Assembly: GCF_029542785.1 (NCBI RefSeq)
Contig: NC_083371.1
Coordinates: 248,001 to 312,000, forward strand
Direction of reading: 5' to 3'
Length of the DNA stretch: 64,000 nucleotides
Source: Malassezia japonica
Taxonomy: Eukaryota > Basidiomycota > Malasseziomycetes > Malasseziales > Malasseziaceae
Position numbers and translations under genes: made by a program. Below the pieces are notes generated by a model. It made no database searches. It was not told where the DNA came from and was given only the letters and a program-made list of their open reading frames with translations. Positions 19,226 through 27,999 of this stretch are shown one piece after another. Positions within the stretch are counted from its first letter, which is position 1. Each line of letters begins with the position of its first letter.

Positions 19226-20503
19226 ATGGCCGGACGCCGGCCGTCGACGCCATGGGACGCCGCGGCGTTGCGCTGGTCGACGCTGTATGGGCACGATAGC
19301 CTCCCGAGCCATATGCACATTAGCTCGCTGCGGGCCGTGTACGGCGTACGCAATATCCCAGTCGACCTCGGGCGCGCCGCCGATCTCGAGCTCGACGACC
19401 AAGCGCCCGTGCACGACGATGCACGGAAACGCGGGGCTCCCACGGAGCTGTCTTTTCAGACAATGGCACTGCGCCAAGATACCATGCCAAGGGAAGGCGT
19501 GCTGAGTGATTCCCGCACGACGGCACTGCGAAAACGCCAGCGCGTCGTCGACGGCGCGCTCGAGCGAGCCTCGCCGTACTGGGGCCAGCGGCAGTCGCGG
19601 GGGCCAATGCGCGCACGCATCCCGCTGGTGGGCCGCGACCTCGAGCGCCTGTTTGCCGCATCGCAGCGCACCACGTCGACGCGCATGGACAAGGGGCCGA
19701 ACCGCCGTGCAATGGCGCTGCAGGCACGCCATGCACGGGGCGAGGACCGCGAAGACGTACCGGGATCCGATTTAGGCGACGCGCACGCCGACGCACCGGA
19801 CGAAGCGTCGCTGTTTCCTCTCACCTTTCCGTGGACAGAGCAGGACGAAGAGACCTACTGGCACAACGAGTTTGGGTGGGTCTATGCTGCGGATCGCGAC
19901 GAGCACATTCCCGAGGCATCGTTCCTCGTGGCGCTGCACTATTATACGGCCAAGTACTACGAGACGCAAGGGCTCCTTCCCCCGCCTGCCGGGCCGCCGG
20001 ACGCAGCAGCGTGCGAAGCGCTGCGGCGCGAAAGCCAAGAGGCCGAAGCGCGAGCCAGCGCTACCGAGGCGGAGGCAGAGCCTTCCGCGCGCGGGGCCCG
20101 GAGCGCTGCCCCAGAGCACGATGCAGCCCTTGCGCACGAGCCCCATGTGGATGCAAACGACATTATCGAGGCAGCAGCGATCGGCTCCCCGCTCGAGGCA
20201 GCGCCCGAAACAAGCGGCCCAGGCATGGATGCCGGCGATCCCCTCTGGCACCAGTGGGCCGCCCACTCCATTGGGCGTGGGCGGTCGATGGCGCACGCCC
20301 TCGATGCCAGTGCGCTGCTCGGCCTTGCGACGCTTGTTGAGCAATATACCCGGCACGGCGCCCCCCGCCCTCTGCGGCGGAACAGCCGCGTAAGCGATGC
20401 AGCGCTAAGCGATGCGCTCCGCGCCGAGCGGCCTCGGAAGCGGCGAGCGTCTGCGCGCGCCCCGTGCGAGATCATCGAGCCGTTACAAAACAAAGAGGTG
20501 TAA
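19226..20503 (+). CDS. uncharacterised protein, possibly Rrn9-like
   Basis: Single 425-aa frame that I do not firmly recognise. Two segments look ordered: residues about 8-45 (STPWDAAALRWSTLYGHDSL, then PSHMHISSLRAVYGVRN) and about 195-250 (LFPLTFPWTEQDEETYWHNE, then FGWVYAADRDEH and FLVALHYYTAKYYE). The rest is disordered, Ala/Glu-rich in the middle, with a basic Arg/Lys tail (RPRKRRASARA) that could be a nuclear signal. The first segment faintly recalls the Rrn9 motif of RNA polymerase I upstream factors, and the shared promoter element with BFR2 fits a ribosome-related role, but both are weak. The start is the first ATG; only TTG and GTG lie upstream. Confidence 0.75.
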   Translation: MAGRRPSTPWDAAALRWSTLYGHDSLPSHMHISSLRAVYGVRNIPVDLGRAADLELDDQAPVHDDARKRGAPTELSFQTMALRQDTMPREGVLSDSRTTALRKRQRVVDGALERASPYWGQRQSRGPMRARIPLVGRDLERLFAASQRTTSTRMDKGPNRRAMALQARHARGEDREDVPGSDLGDAHADAPDEASLFPLTFPWTEQDEETYWHNEFGWVYAADRDEHIPEASFLVALHYYTAKYYETQGLLPPPAGPPDAAACEALRRESQEAEARASATEAEAEPSARGARSAAPEHDAALAHEPHVDANDIIEAAAIGSPLEAAPETSGPGMDAGDPLWHQWAAHSIGRGRSMAHALDASALLGLATLVEQYTRHGAPRPLRRNSRVSDAALSDALRAERPRKRRASARAPCEIIEPLQNKEV

Positions 20504-20513
20504 TTATGGTACA

Positions 20514-22526
20514 TTAGGCAGAGAGATAGACATACGCCTTCTTCTCAAGCGACGTCGCAAGCGACTGCGGCTGGAAAGAGAGCACCGACTGGTCCGCCTC
20601 GAGCGGCGGGGGATACTTGGGCAGGCTCGGTGCGACCTGCGGGCGTTGCGCGGCGTCCCAGTAGACAGTAGCATTGCGCACCTGGCGCCCGTCTGCACTC
20701 GCCTCGCCCTTGGCATCAAAGTGGTGCCCCTGCGCGAATGCTCCGTGCTCGATCGCCGCCTGGGCGCCCTGTGCGGTGACCGGGCCCTCGTAGGTCGATG
20801 CATGGAGCACCGAGACGCCCCCCCGCTTGCTCGTCGCGCGCGAGTCGAGCGCGACGCCGGACTGGTGCTCGACATACTCGACATACACGGTGCCGTTGAC
20901 CGAGGTGTAGGTCCCCGTAACGCGGCGCCCCTTGGCGGTCGCGAGGAAGTCGTTGTACGGCACAAATTCGAGCACGGGGCGGTGCACGGCGACCGACGCG
21001 TTGAGCAGCCCCGCCTCGGTCGCGAGGTCGAGTGTAAAGTTGGCGTGCCACGTCCCGCTGCCGACGATGGAGCCCGTGCCGCCGGTGCGTCCGATGGTCT
21101 TGGCGCCCGACACATGCGTATTGTGCTCGAGCGAGATGACGCCCGCCTTGGACGAAAGGAGCGTGTCGGTGCCTCCCTGCACCTGAGCACCCGACGTGAG
21201 CGTGAGGAGTCCCACGTCGGTGGTCAGCTTGATGGTCGAAGCGTTGAGGCGTCCCTCGACATTGATTTTTCCGTCGGCCGTCGCTAGCAGGATCATGCCA
21301 TTGGCGTGGATGGTGTCTGCGACCTCGATGCTGCCGACCTCGGTCTTTATCGCGACGTGCCCAAAGTGGTGCTCGAGCGACTCTGTCTTGACTGGGCGGT
21401 TGTGCTCGGTCTTTTCCGGCTTCTTCCCGAGGAGCTGGTCGATGAGGCTGGGAATGCGGTCGAGCGCGTGTCCCTTGCCCATCGCGCACTTTACCGCATA
21501 GTCGGTAAAGACGTGCACGTTGGCGTTCGGTGCCTCAATCTCCAGGCCGGCAATCGTCGACTTGGGCACGCTGACCACCACGTCGAATTCCAGCGGGACT
21601 TCGTGGGGATGCGCGTGCTTGCTCATCGGTGGCGTGATGATCTGCACGCCTTGCGAGCCGTGCCCACGCTGCATTTTGACCACGAGCGAGCGCTCGAGCA
21701 AGAGGCGCGCAGGACTGTAGTACGACGCGGTGACATTGACGTGGATCAGTGCCTTGTCCTCGCTCGTGTTTGGCGGCAGGTCGTGCGTCACGATGTACAC
21801 ATTCGCAGGCACCGCGTTCTCGTGCGGCAGCGAGTCGCCCTCGGGCATGAGGTCCGGCACGCCGGGGTTCGTGTGCAGCGAGCTGCGGCCGCGGTCAATG
21901 TACAGGAAGGAGGTGTCGGACGAGATCATCGAGTTGGCCGCCGGCAGCGCCTCGAGCGTAAAACTCACTGTGTTGCGGCACTCGACCGCGTCGTACATGC
22001 GCAGCGGCTTGCCGCGCGAGTAGCACTGCGGCGAGCCCCACGACGTGTTCATCGCCACATGCCCCGCCTGGGGATCCGGGTGCATGTACACGCCCTCCAG
22101 CTCCTCGTGCACAATCTCGTAGTAGCCGTTAAATAGGCGGTCGTCCATCGCCTCGATCGGCAGCGTCTCTTCCACCGTAAAGCTCGCATACGAGACAAGC
22201 AGCCACAGCCCAAACACGATCACGATCGTCTGGTGCATGCGGTTCTGCGGCCAGGCCGCCATCAGAATGCGCTGCGTGCGCTGCCAGCCCGACTTGACGC
22301 CTTCCGACGGGCGCAGCACGTCAAAGACGTGCGCGTGCTCGCGCACCGTGTTGTACCACTCCAGCGGGTGCCACCACGGGCGCTGGGGGCGCATCGCCTG
22401 GTCGTACGAGATTGGCGCGTAGAGGTAGCGCCGCGGCGGCGGGTGATCACCATCGTCCACGTCCATGGCGTACACGCCGTCGCGCCCGTGCGCCTCCAGC
22501 AGCGGCTCCTCGTCATACACCGGCAT
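20514..22526 (-). CDS. single-pass membrane protein with beta-rich lumenal/extracellular domain
   Basis: 670 aa, one frame. The cytosolic N-terminus (about 98 aa) is hydrophilic. One TM segment spans about residues 100-116 (VIVFGLWLLVSYASF). The remaining about 550 residues carry many NxS/T sequons and strand-like repeats such as IEVADTIHANGMILLATADG, KINVEGRLNASTIKLTTDVG and LLTLTSGAQVQGG. This alternation resembles the DUF4097/adhesin-type beta-solenoid found in fungal membrane proteins. Topology is type II, so the large domain would face the ER/vacuole lumen or the cell wall. Function is unknown. It is divergent from the PPR gene (40 bp) and convergent with the 19226 gene (10 bp). Confidence 0.85.
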   Translation of the reverse strand: MPVYDEEPLLEAHGRDGVYAMDVDDGDHPPPRRYLYAPISYDQAMRPQRPWWHPLEWYNTVREHAHVFDVLRPSEGVKSGWQRTQRILMAAWPQNRMHQTIVIVFGLWLLVSYASFTVEETLPIEAMDDRLFNGYYEIVHEELEGVYMHPDPQAGHVAMNTSWGSPQCYSRGKPLRMYDAVECRNTVSFTLEALPAANSMISSDTSFLYIDRGRSSLHTNPGVPDLMPEGDSLPHENAVPANVYIVTHDLPPNTSEDKALIHVNVTASYYSPARLLLERSLVVKMQRGHGSQGVQIITPPMSKHAHPHEVPLEFDVVVSVPKSTIAGLEIEAPNANVHVFTDYAVKCAMGKGHALDRIPSLIDQLLGKKPEKTEHNRPVKTESLEHHFGHVAIKTEVGSIEVADTIHANGMILLATADGKINVEGRLNASTIKLTTDVGLLTLTSGAQVQGGTDTLLSSKAGVISLEHNTHVSGAKTIGRTGGTGSIVGSGTWHANFTLDLATEAGLLNASVAVHRPVLEFVPYNDFLATAKGRRVTGTYTSVNGTVYVEYVEHQSGVALDSRATSKRGGVSVLHASTYEGPVTAQGAQAAIEHGAFAQGHHFDAKGEASADGRQVRNATVYWDAAQRPQVAPSLPKYPPPLEADQSVLSFQPQSLATSLEKKAYVYLSA

Positions 22527-22536
22527 GGTGGAGTGA

Positions 22537-22550
22537 GCGAGTTCGGCCGA
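22537..22550. promoter_or_regulatory. 14-mer GCGAGTTCGGCCGA, second copy
   Basis: Second exact copy of the string found in the U1-70K/PRE10 promoter, again in a very short divergent promoter (40 bp) and again close to the minus-strand ATG. Confidence 0.35.
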
Positions 22551-22566
22551 CGGTCTTCGCACCTCG

Positions 22567-25011
22567 ATGTGGGCGCGTCGGCTTGTGGGGAGCGCAGGCG
22601 CTGCGCCGCGCCTCGCGCACACGCACGCACGCGCGCCGGCCGTGCCGCTGCGCTTGCTGCGTGCCGGCTTTGCGGCGCGCGACTTGGAGCAGGTGTGGGA
22701 CGCCTGGAAGACGATGCAGACGCAGGGCGAGCTGCACAAAATGCGGCGCAACGACGACGCAGACCTCCTCGCGCTCGTGCGTGCGAACCTCGCGGTACTT
22801 GCGCCGCGCTCGAGCGGCGACGCGGTCCAGTTTCCGCTGCGCGACACGCGCGCCGAGGCGTGGCGAGCGAGGTGCGAAGAATGGGGCTTGCACGCGGCGC
22901 GGCGCGCCGACATCCTTGGCGTGCAGGGCTGGATGAAGGTCGAGCTGCTGTGCGGCGATGCGCCGCGGGCTATTGCGCTCTTCCACGCGTACCTTGCCGA
23001 GCGGCGGCGTGCAAAAGGGGACGAGCTCGTGTACCTCGACGCGGACTTGCGCCGCCGCCGCCAGATCCACGACCTGCTCGAGCTGGTCGTTTTGTGCTAC
23101 GCACATACCAATGACCTGCACAGCATGGTGCAGGTGTTTCAGTCGTTCGAGGTCGGGACGCACACCGAGCTCTTCTTTGACTATGGGCACTGCCGGCGCC
23201 AGTTTGCCAAGTTTCCCTGGACCGGCGTCGTGCAGAAGGACAATCCGGCGCTCGAGGCCGTGCAGCAGCGTGCCCTCGACTGGGTCTCGCACGCAGAGCT
23301 CGCGCGCGGCCTGCACGGTGGCTCGGGCGCGGGCGGAGGGCACAACCGCATCGCACGGCTCCTCGGCTCGACCCTTACGCGCGGCGACCTTGTCGCGTTC
23401 TGGCGCCTGTTTTGCGCTGCGATGCAGGCGGGCGTACTGGGCGACACGCCGACCCCGTGGCTCGTCCAAGCGCAGCTTCCTGCTGAGAATGCGCTCCCGG
23501 CGTGGACGGATAGCTGCTGGACGGTGTGCGTGAGCGGCTTGCTGGCCGCAAGGCGCACCGACCTCGCGACCCAGGTCTGGGCCGCACTCATTGTCGTGCA
23601 GGACGCGATGAAAAAGGCCGGGCACACACAGTGGCCGCCGCTCGCTCTGTGGAACGCGATCCTCGACGGGTACTCGCGCGGCGGCGACTATGCCGCCGTG
23701 CAGGCGACGTGGCGCGTGCTCACGCACGCCGACGCGAGCACGCGCGACGTGCCCCTCGCGCAGCACGTCGCCAAGACGCTCGCGCGCCCGGCGGGCCTTG
23801 CGCCGGACCTGCTGTGCTATACCACGATGATCGCCGCATCCTTCCGCAAGCACCGTGTCGACACGGCGCTCGACCTGTTCCGGCGCCTGCAGGCGCTCCA
23901 GGCGAGTGGCCAGCTCGCGATTCCCGTCGAGACGTACAATGCCGTGGTGCATGGCCTGTGTGTCTCGAGCCGCATGGACGATGCCCAGGCGCTCGTCCAG
24001 GCGATGGGGTCCGGCAGCGTGCCCGCGCCGACGATCACCACGCTCAACGTGCTGCTACGCTCCCAGGCGCGCGTGCGCAACCTTGGCGCGATGGCCGAGA
24101 CGCTGCGCCGCATCCCTGCGCTCGGCCTGCGGCCGGACGTGATCACCTTTACCACGGTCCTCGACGCGCTGCTGCGGGCAGCCGACACGCCCGAGCGCGC
24201 CGAGGCCGCCGTGCAGCAGGTCATGCAGATCATGGACTCGCTCCAGGTCCAGCCGAACTCTGTGACCTTTACGGCCATGATCAAGGCATGTCTGCACACG
24301 CGCACCGACGAGGAGACCGCGCCGCGTCTCCAAGTGGCCCTCCAGCTTCTGCATACCATGTGCACGACGAAGCTCGCGCCGAATCTGGTGACCTATGCGA
24401 CGCTTCTCCCGGGCGTGCTCGAGCACGGCGCGCACCTCGCGGCGCTCGCGGCGCAGGACAAGATTCCGGCGCTCTTTCGGCGCGCGCCGCTTGGCATCGC
24501 CGCCGCGGCGCTCGAGCGTGACCTTCCGTTCGACAAGGCCAATGCTGGCGTGCGTATGGCGCTCGTGCTATGGGATCTGATGCGTACCGCCAGCATCACG
24601 CCCTCGATGGAGCTCTACCATGTCCTCCTCCCCCACCTGCTTGACGCGCGCAGCCCTACCGCGTTTGCGATCGGCACACGCCTCGCCGACGAGCTCCTGC
24701 ATGCCAATGGCACGCTCGCCCCTGAGGCCGCGACCGCCGAGGCCACCGCCCCCGCGCCTTCCCCTGCCTCCTGGGCACTGGTCCTCGGGGGAGTGCTCTC
24801 CGCGGCACGCGACGCGGAATGCCTCCACACTCGCGACGCACGGGCGCTCCTGGTGCCCCTGCTGCGCCATTTGCACAGCTCGCCGCATGGTAATGCGGCG
24901 CTGGGTGCAGAAACGCGAGCAAACTCGCCGAGCGTCGCGCGACTCGCTCAAGAGGCCAGTGCGCTCGCACCGCCGGTCGCACGCGACGCCACAGGATACC
25001 CAAGCCAATAA
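22567..25011 (+). CDS. pentatricopeptide repeat protein, probably mitochondrial
   Basis: 814 aa, one frame. PPR proteins bind organellar RNA and act in its processing, stability or translation. The N-terminus (MWARRLVGSAGAAPRL) is Arg-rich without acidic residues, as in a mitochondrial presequence. PPR units are clearest from about residue 415 to 610: LCYTTMIAASFRKHRVDTAL, TYNAVVHGLCVSSRMDDAQA, TLNVLLRSQARVRNLGAMAE, TFTTVLDALLRAADTPERAE and TFTAMIKACLH. The specific RNA target cannot be told, since yeast PPR proteins diverge quickly. Confidence 0.85.
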   Translation: MWARRLVGSAGAAPRLAHTHARAPAVPLRLLRAGFAARDLEQVWDAWKTMQTQGELHKMRRNDDADLLALVRANLAVLAPRSSGDAVQFPLRDTRAEAWRARCEEWGLHAARRADILGVQGWMKVELLCGDAPRAIALFHAYLAERRRAKGDELVYLDADLRRRRQIHDLLELVVLCYAHTNDLHSMVQVFQSFEVGTHTELFFDYGHCRRQFAKFPWTGVVQKDNPALEAVQQRALDWVSHAELARGLHGGSGAGGGHNRIARLLGSTLTRGDLVAFWRLFCAAMQAGVLGDTPTPWLVQAQLPAENALPAWTDSCWTVCVSGLLAARRTDLATQVWAALIVVQDAMKKAGHTQWPPLALWNAILDGYSRGGDYAAVQATWRVLTHADASTRDVPLAQHVAKTLARPAGLAPDLLCYTTMIAASFRKHRVDTALDLFRRLQALQASGQLAIPVETYNAVVHGLCVSSRMDDAQALVQAMGSGSVPAPTITTLNVLLRSQARVRNLGAMAETLRRIPALGLRPDVITFTTVLDALLRAADTPERAEAAVQQVMQIMDSLQVQPNSVTFTAMIKACLHTRTDEETAPRLQVALQLLHTMCTTKLAPNLVTYATLLPGVLEHGAHLAALAAQDKIPALFRRAPLGIAAAALERDLPFDKANAGVRMALVLWDLMRTASITPSMELYHVLLPHLLDARSPTAFAIGTRLADELLHANGTLAPEAATAEATAPAPSPASWALVLGGVLSAARDAECLHTRDARALLVPLLRHLHSSPHGNAALGAETRANSPSVARLAQEASALAPPVARDATGYPSQ

Positions 25012-25035
25012 ACTCGTCCCGATTGCTTACGTACA

Positions 25036-25057
25036 GCACCGGAAGATGAACCGGTGC
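25036..25057. repeat. inverted repeat GCACCGG ... CCGGTGC
   Basis: Perfect 7-bp inverted repeat with an 8-nt loop in the 86-bp gap before the SET-domain gene. In RNA it would form a GC-rich hairpin. The loop contains the ATG of an upstream reading frame (25046-25123) that overlaps the main start out of frame. Confidence 0.55.
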
Positions 25058-25097
25058 CGGACACCGTGCGGGGTCGGCGTAGGGGCGCGCCTTGACT

Positions 25098-25700
25098 ATG
25101 CCTACCGCTGTTGCGCTGCCTAGCAGCGACGGAACCGTAGCTGCCAAGACGCACGTCTCTACGCACCCCGATGTGATTCGCATCGAGTTCCAGGGCGGCG
25201 ACTACAACTCGTACGCGGTCGCCGCGCGCCCGTATCGTGCGGGGGAGGTCATCGCGACCTTTGACCACGCGACGCCGAGCGACGAGGTGCGCTACTCGAC
25301 CGTGCAGACGGGTGAAAAGAGCCACCTCGAGCTCAACAGCGAGTACGTCTCTCATTTCACACAGCCTCCTCTACTGCAACCATTCCTGTGCGCCTTCGGT
25401 CGAGTTCCACGTCGTGGAGGGCGACATTCGCAAGGGCTACGCGGCCGCGGCACACGACATCGCCGAGGGCGACACGCTGACGTTCTGTACGTGCGAGCAC
25501 TAATCCAGTCTACCCCTCGACCGAGTGGCACATGCAGCAGCCGTTCCAGTGCCAGTGCGGGGCCAAGGTACGCCGTATGACTCACCCAGACGTGCCTCGG
25601 CCGGATCGCGGGCGCAGAGAGCCTCTCGAACGAGCAGCTCAAGCCGTATTTCCTCAACGCGCACATCCAGCGCCTCAAGGCGCAGCAGGCCTCGTCGTAG
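25098..25700 (+). CDS. small SET-domain protein
   Basis: Exons 25098-25342, 25365-25486, 25509-25567 and 25590-25700 give 178 aa. Splicing yields LNSDLLYCNHSCAPSVEF, which carries the SET-domain signature NHSCxP, then GDTLTFFYPSTEW and the post-SET-like FQCQCGAKTCLGRIAG with Cys spacing C-x-C-x4-C. The three introns are all 22 nt. It looks like the short stand-alone fungal SET proteins rather than a Set1/Set2-type histone methyltransferase; no chromatin-reader domain is present, and the substrate is unknown. The N-terminal GxG-type cofactor motif is weak (ARPYRAGEVIATF). It lies 40 bp upstream of ureF on the same strand. Confidence 0.85.
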
Positions 25701-25740
25701 CCGTGCATAGAAAGACACGCGTGCCTCAGTGGAGGCCGCC

Positions 25741-26752
25741 ATGGCCACCGGCGTCTCCGAGCAGGAGACGGAGGACTACCTGTTGTGGGTACTGTCGGAC
25801 TCGAACCTTCCTACGGGTACGTGTCTGGGCTGATGTAGGCGGATTCATCGCGTCGGCAGGACTCGAGTCGTACTACTCACACGGCTTCCTCACCAAGGAT
25901 CAGAAAAGCGGCGCGCCGCACCAGCAGGCGCTCGTCGAACGCACCGTCGCGTTTGTCGATCATTCACTTACCAACTACGTGAGCAGCGTGCTCCCGTACG
26001 TCCACGCAGCGTACCGTGTCGCACAGCACCACCTCCGGACGCCCGACAGCAACCTCGAGGGCGCCTTGCAGGCGCTGGCATGGCTCGACTGGCAGCACCA
26101 CACGCTCCTGCTGAATCATGTATCGCGTCGCGCATCCATGATCCAGGGCATCGCGCTCCTTTCGCTCTACTCCAAGTCCTTTGCCCAGCCGGCCGTGTAC
26201 GGCGCGCCGATGCCAGGCGGAAACGAGCGCGCAAATAAGCTCATCGAGCGGCTCCGCATGCATGCACGCCGCGGCAGCGCGCGGCTAGGCAGCGGCGTGC
26301 GCGCGCTGGACGCGGAGCGCGGCGAGCTCGCAGGGCACCTTCCAATCTGCGCCGGGGTCTTTTCTGCATGCGTCGGTCTGTCGCTGGACCGCGCGCTGCG
26401 CCAAAACCTGTTTCTGCAGGCGCGCAACATCATGTCGTGCTCGATCAGACTGAATACGATCGGACCGTACATGGCGCATCAGCTCCTTGCGTTTCAGCTG
26501 CGGACGCTCGTCGCCGCGCACCTCGCGCGGCTCGAGCGCGCGGCCGGCGAGCGCCTCGGAGAGCAGGCATGGCACCGAGCGGCGCCGCGGTCCGCTGCGA
26601 CGTCCGTCCAGGAAGTCGAGGACGAGGCGTGGGACTGGGACTGGGACGACGCGGACCGCGCCCAGCGCGGCTTTCCAACCACGTCCTGGCCGCTCGGCGA
26701 GATCGTACAGGCACGGCACGATCAACTGCACTCGCGTCTGTTCAATAGTTAA
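25741..26752 (+). CDS. urease accessory protein UreF
   Basis: Chaperone that, with UreD and UreG, loads nickel into urease. Exons 25741-25816 and 25839-26752 give 329 aa. Conserved landmarks are LLWVLSDSNLPTGGFIASAGLESYY (joined by the 22-nt intron ending in TAG), then SRRASMIQGIALLSLY and HLPICAGVFSACVGLSLDRA, and the helix containing LRQNLFLQARNIMSCSIRLN (the RD/DSAxRL region). A Trp/Asp-rich insert (AWDWDWDD) near the C-terminus is unusual. Urease activity is typical of basidiomycete yeasts. The convergent GNAT gene ends 10 bp away. Confidence 0.93.
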
Positions 26753-26762
26753 CTATGTACGA

Positions 26763-27401
26763 TTATACCCTCTTGATCGACACCACCTTCTTGTACCACT
26801 GGTGCGGCTCGCCCTCCTCGAGGTACTGCACGTCGTCGGAGGTGTACCCCAAGCTATCGTAGAAGCGCTTGGCAATCACCTGTGCGCTCAGCTGGATCTT
26901 TGCGTCGACATTCTGGGCGGATTGGACGTACGGCGCACTGGCCAACGCCTTAATGATCCACGCCTCGGCGGCCTCCATCAGCATGCGTCCTGCGCCTTTT
27001 CCACGCAGCGCCTTGCTCACGGCGACACGCCCAATCTTGCCGCCCGACAAGAGAAAGTCTTGCGACGTCTCCTCGAGGCGCTGCTGCTTCTCTTGGAAGG
27101 TCTCCATGACCTGCGCCTCGGTGCGCCCGCCGCCCGGGAGGTCGTCGCCGTCCTTGCGCGTCGGGGGGTACGACTCGGGCTCCTCTTCCGGCAAGGGGTA
27201 CGCAAGGATGCGCACCACACCGAGCACATGCTGGTCCTCGTCGCTGACCAGGACCATGTGCGCAGCGGTGTCGTCGAGCGCGTCGAGCTCGCGGTCGGCG
27301 CTGTAGCCCTGCTCGGCACAGAATACCTCGTCGCGCAGCACATAGGCCGCGCGCAGGTCCTCGTTCGTCAGTGCCAAGCGTGCCGTGTATCCGTTAGGCA
27401 T
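26763..27401 (-). CDS. GNAT-family N-acetyltransferase
   Basis: 212 aa, one frame. The acetyl-CoA loop is GRVAVSKALRGKGAGRMLME (R/Q-x-x-G-x-G/A), preceded by beta strands HMVLVSDEDQHVLGVVRILA and followed by ALASAPYVQSAQNVDAKIQL, SAQVIAKRFYDSLGY. The N-terminal VLRDEVFCAEQGYSADRELD is typical of ElaA-like or YitH-like acetyltransferases in fungi. The substrate is unknown. An exact ATGACTCAT (Gcn4/AP-1 core) lies 33 bp upstream of the start. Confidence 0.85.
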   Translation of the reverse strand: MPNGYTARLALTNEDLRAAYVLRDEVFCAEQGYSADRELDALDDTAAHMVLVSDEDQHVLGVVRILAYPLPEEEPESYPPTRKDGDDLPGGGRTEAQVMETFQEKQQRLEETSQDFLLSGGKIGRVAVSKALRGKGAGRMLMEAAEAWIIKALASAPYVQSAQNVDAKIQLSAQVIAKRFYDSLGYTSDDVQYLEEGEPHQWYKKVVSIKRV

Positions 27402-27433
27402 CGTTGAAGAAGCTACGTGGAGTGTTCTCCCGA

Positions 27434-27442
27434 ATGACTCAT
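27434..27442. promoter_or_regulatory. ATGACTCAT, Gcn4/AP-1-type site upstream of the GNAT gene
   Basis: Perfect 9-bp palindrome with the TGACTCA core bound by Gcn4 and AP-1-type bZIP factors, 33 bp before the minus-strand ATG. It is the clearest non-E-box site in the window. Confidence 0.5.
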
Positions 27443-27647
27443 CCTATCGGCCCAGCTGATAACCGCGGCAGGCACCCCCCGCCTTGCCGTGATCTCGCGA
27501 CTCTCGTCCGCATGATGCTATCGTCACACGCGTCACGTCCGCACTCACCCCTACGCTAGCACTCGGAAAGTCAATGCTGCATGTTGCTGCACGTTGCTAC
27601 AAATCTATGCAGCCGCCACGACGGAAAATTGGTATAGTGTCGTAGTT

Positions 27648-27906
27648 TTACACGCGCTTCGAGAAGCGCGCAAGATGGTAGTTGATCGTCGGCTTGCTGC
27701 GGTTGACAGCGGGGCGCTGCGTAAGTAGGGAGACGTACCCTGGTAGCCATGCATTCGCGGAGCGCGCGCGTCGGCTCTTGGCACGTCGACTGCGACCGGA
27801 TATCGTTCGAGCTGGCCCAGCAGGCAAGCACCGAGGCGAACTCTGCCGCACACGGCGCCTGCGCCGCAATCTTCTTAGGGCGCACCTTCAGCTTGTCCAC
27901 CTTCAT
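27648..27906 (-). CDS. MRP10: mitochondrial small ribosomal subunit protein Mrp10 (mS37)
   Basis: Exons 27906-27739 and 27716-27648 give 78 aa. It is a twin CX9C protein: C-AAEFASVLA-C and C-QEPTRALRE-C are both visible, the motif oxidised by the Mia40 route. The N-terminal MKVDKLKVRPKKIA and the C-terminal RRPAVNRSKPTINYHLARF match Mrp10/CHCHD1. The 22-nt intron (27717-27738) falls after CMATR. Without splicing, the frame would run into unrelated sequence. It is divergent from SBH1 across 93 bp with a TCACGTGG element. Confidence 0.93.
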
Positions 27907-27939
27907 CGCACGAAAAAGAGAGGCACCGGCCGATAGTGT

Positions 27940-27945
27940 CACGTG
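27940..27945. promoter_or_regulatory. CACGTG E-box in the MRP10/SBH1 promoter
   Basis: CACGTG (in TCACGTGG) 34 bp before the MRP10 ATG and 55 bp before the SBH1 ATG, the only strong motif in this 93-bp shared promoter. Confidence 0.5.
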
Positions 27946-27999
27946 GCAAATCCGTGTGCGTCGTGGCGGGCGGCCGCGCCTCTTCCCCTGTTGAACGGC

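Noticed and set aside
22513..23952. Minus-strand open frame opposite the PPR gene
   Set aside because: Shadow frame; PPR motifs and the mitochondrial presequence support the plus strand.
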